Assembly (NCBI GenBank): GCA_049325055.1 | Contig: JBMOPB010000017.1 | Location: 1-12,024 of the forward strand | From: BRHc4a sp049325055 | Lineage (GTDB): Bacteria; Bacillota; Desulfotomaculia; Desulfotomaculales; Desulfocucumaceae | Length of the DNA: 12,024 nt | Reading direction: 5' to 3' | Shown here: positions 12,005 to 12,024 of the stretch, one piece after another | How positions within the stretch are numbered: position 1 is the first letter of the stretch | How the letters are laid out: each line of letters opens with the position of its first letter | Position numbers and translations under genes: made by a program | Notes under the pieces: model-generated | What the model saw: only the letters and a program-made list of their open reading frames with translations | The model's database searches: none | Told to the model about the DNA's origin: nothing

Positions 12005-12024
12005 CGGGACATTTGGTGACAGCC

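Overview
The window looks like chromosome of an anaerobic, spore-forming Firmicute of the Peptococcaceae / Desulfotomaculum-Pelotomaculum type. This is an inference from mixed GC content, strong GGAGG ribosome sites with several GTG and TTG starts, a CotF-type spore coat protein, biotin-dependent acyl-CoA metabolism, and a probable sigma-54 promoter in front of a catabolic operon. No rRNA, tRNA, CRISPR array or insertion sequence was seen.

Left part (1-4568), minus strand. A three-gene operon, read right to left, encodes an acyl-CoA dehydrogenase, a carboxyltransferase (decarboxylase alpha-type) and a 69-residue stand-alone biotin carrier protein. Its upstream region holds a textbook -24/-12 element (TGGCAC-N5-TTGCT) and, about 120 and 195 bp upstream of the predicted start of transcription, two dyad elements that share GCAATGC/GCATTGC arms. 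Together these look like an enhancer-dependent sigma-54 control region. Residues of the dehydrogenase suggest a glutaryl-CoA dehydrogenase of the non-decarboxylating kind, working with the biotin-dependent decarboxylase. A CotF-like coat protein gene with its own terminator lies next, then a small acidic ORF facing away from the plus-strand genes.

Middle part (4593-6922), plus strand. Three closely spaced genes encode a DUF155/RMND1-like protein with a C-terminal membrane anchor, a protein with a MerR-like helix-turn-helix and a four-cysteine zinc motif, and a small helical protein. A sigma-A-like promoter precedes them and a strong terminator follows at 7018-7044.

Right-middle part (7202-10225), plus strand. 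This is a compact operon of a 748-residue protein with two dynamin-type GTPase domains and three small proteins: one helical, one coiled-coil, and one with a C-terminal membrane segment. The GTPase has no obvious membrane segment of its own, so the last small protein may supply the anchor. I do not recognise this combination as a described system, and it is the best candidate here for something new.

Right end (10355-12000), plus strand. A DNA polymerase IV gene (dinB) has a sigma-A promoter carrying two LexA-box-like sites. It is overlapped by a small cysteine-containing gene with a YolD-like N-terminus, and a strong terminator closes the unit. This is a likely SOS translesion unit.

Short AT-rich repeats built on CCAGAAT occur in the noncoding DNA at both 46-76 and 6958-6976.
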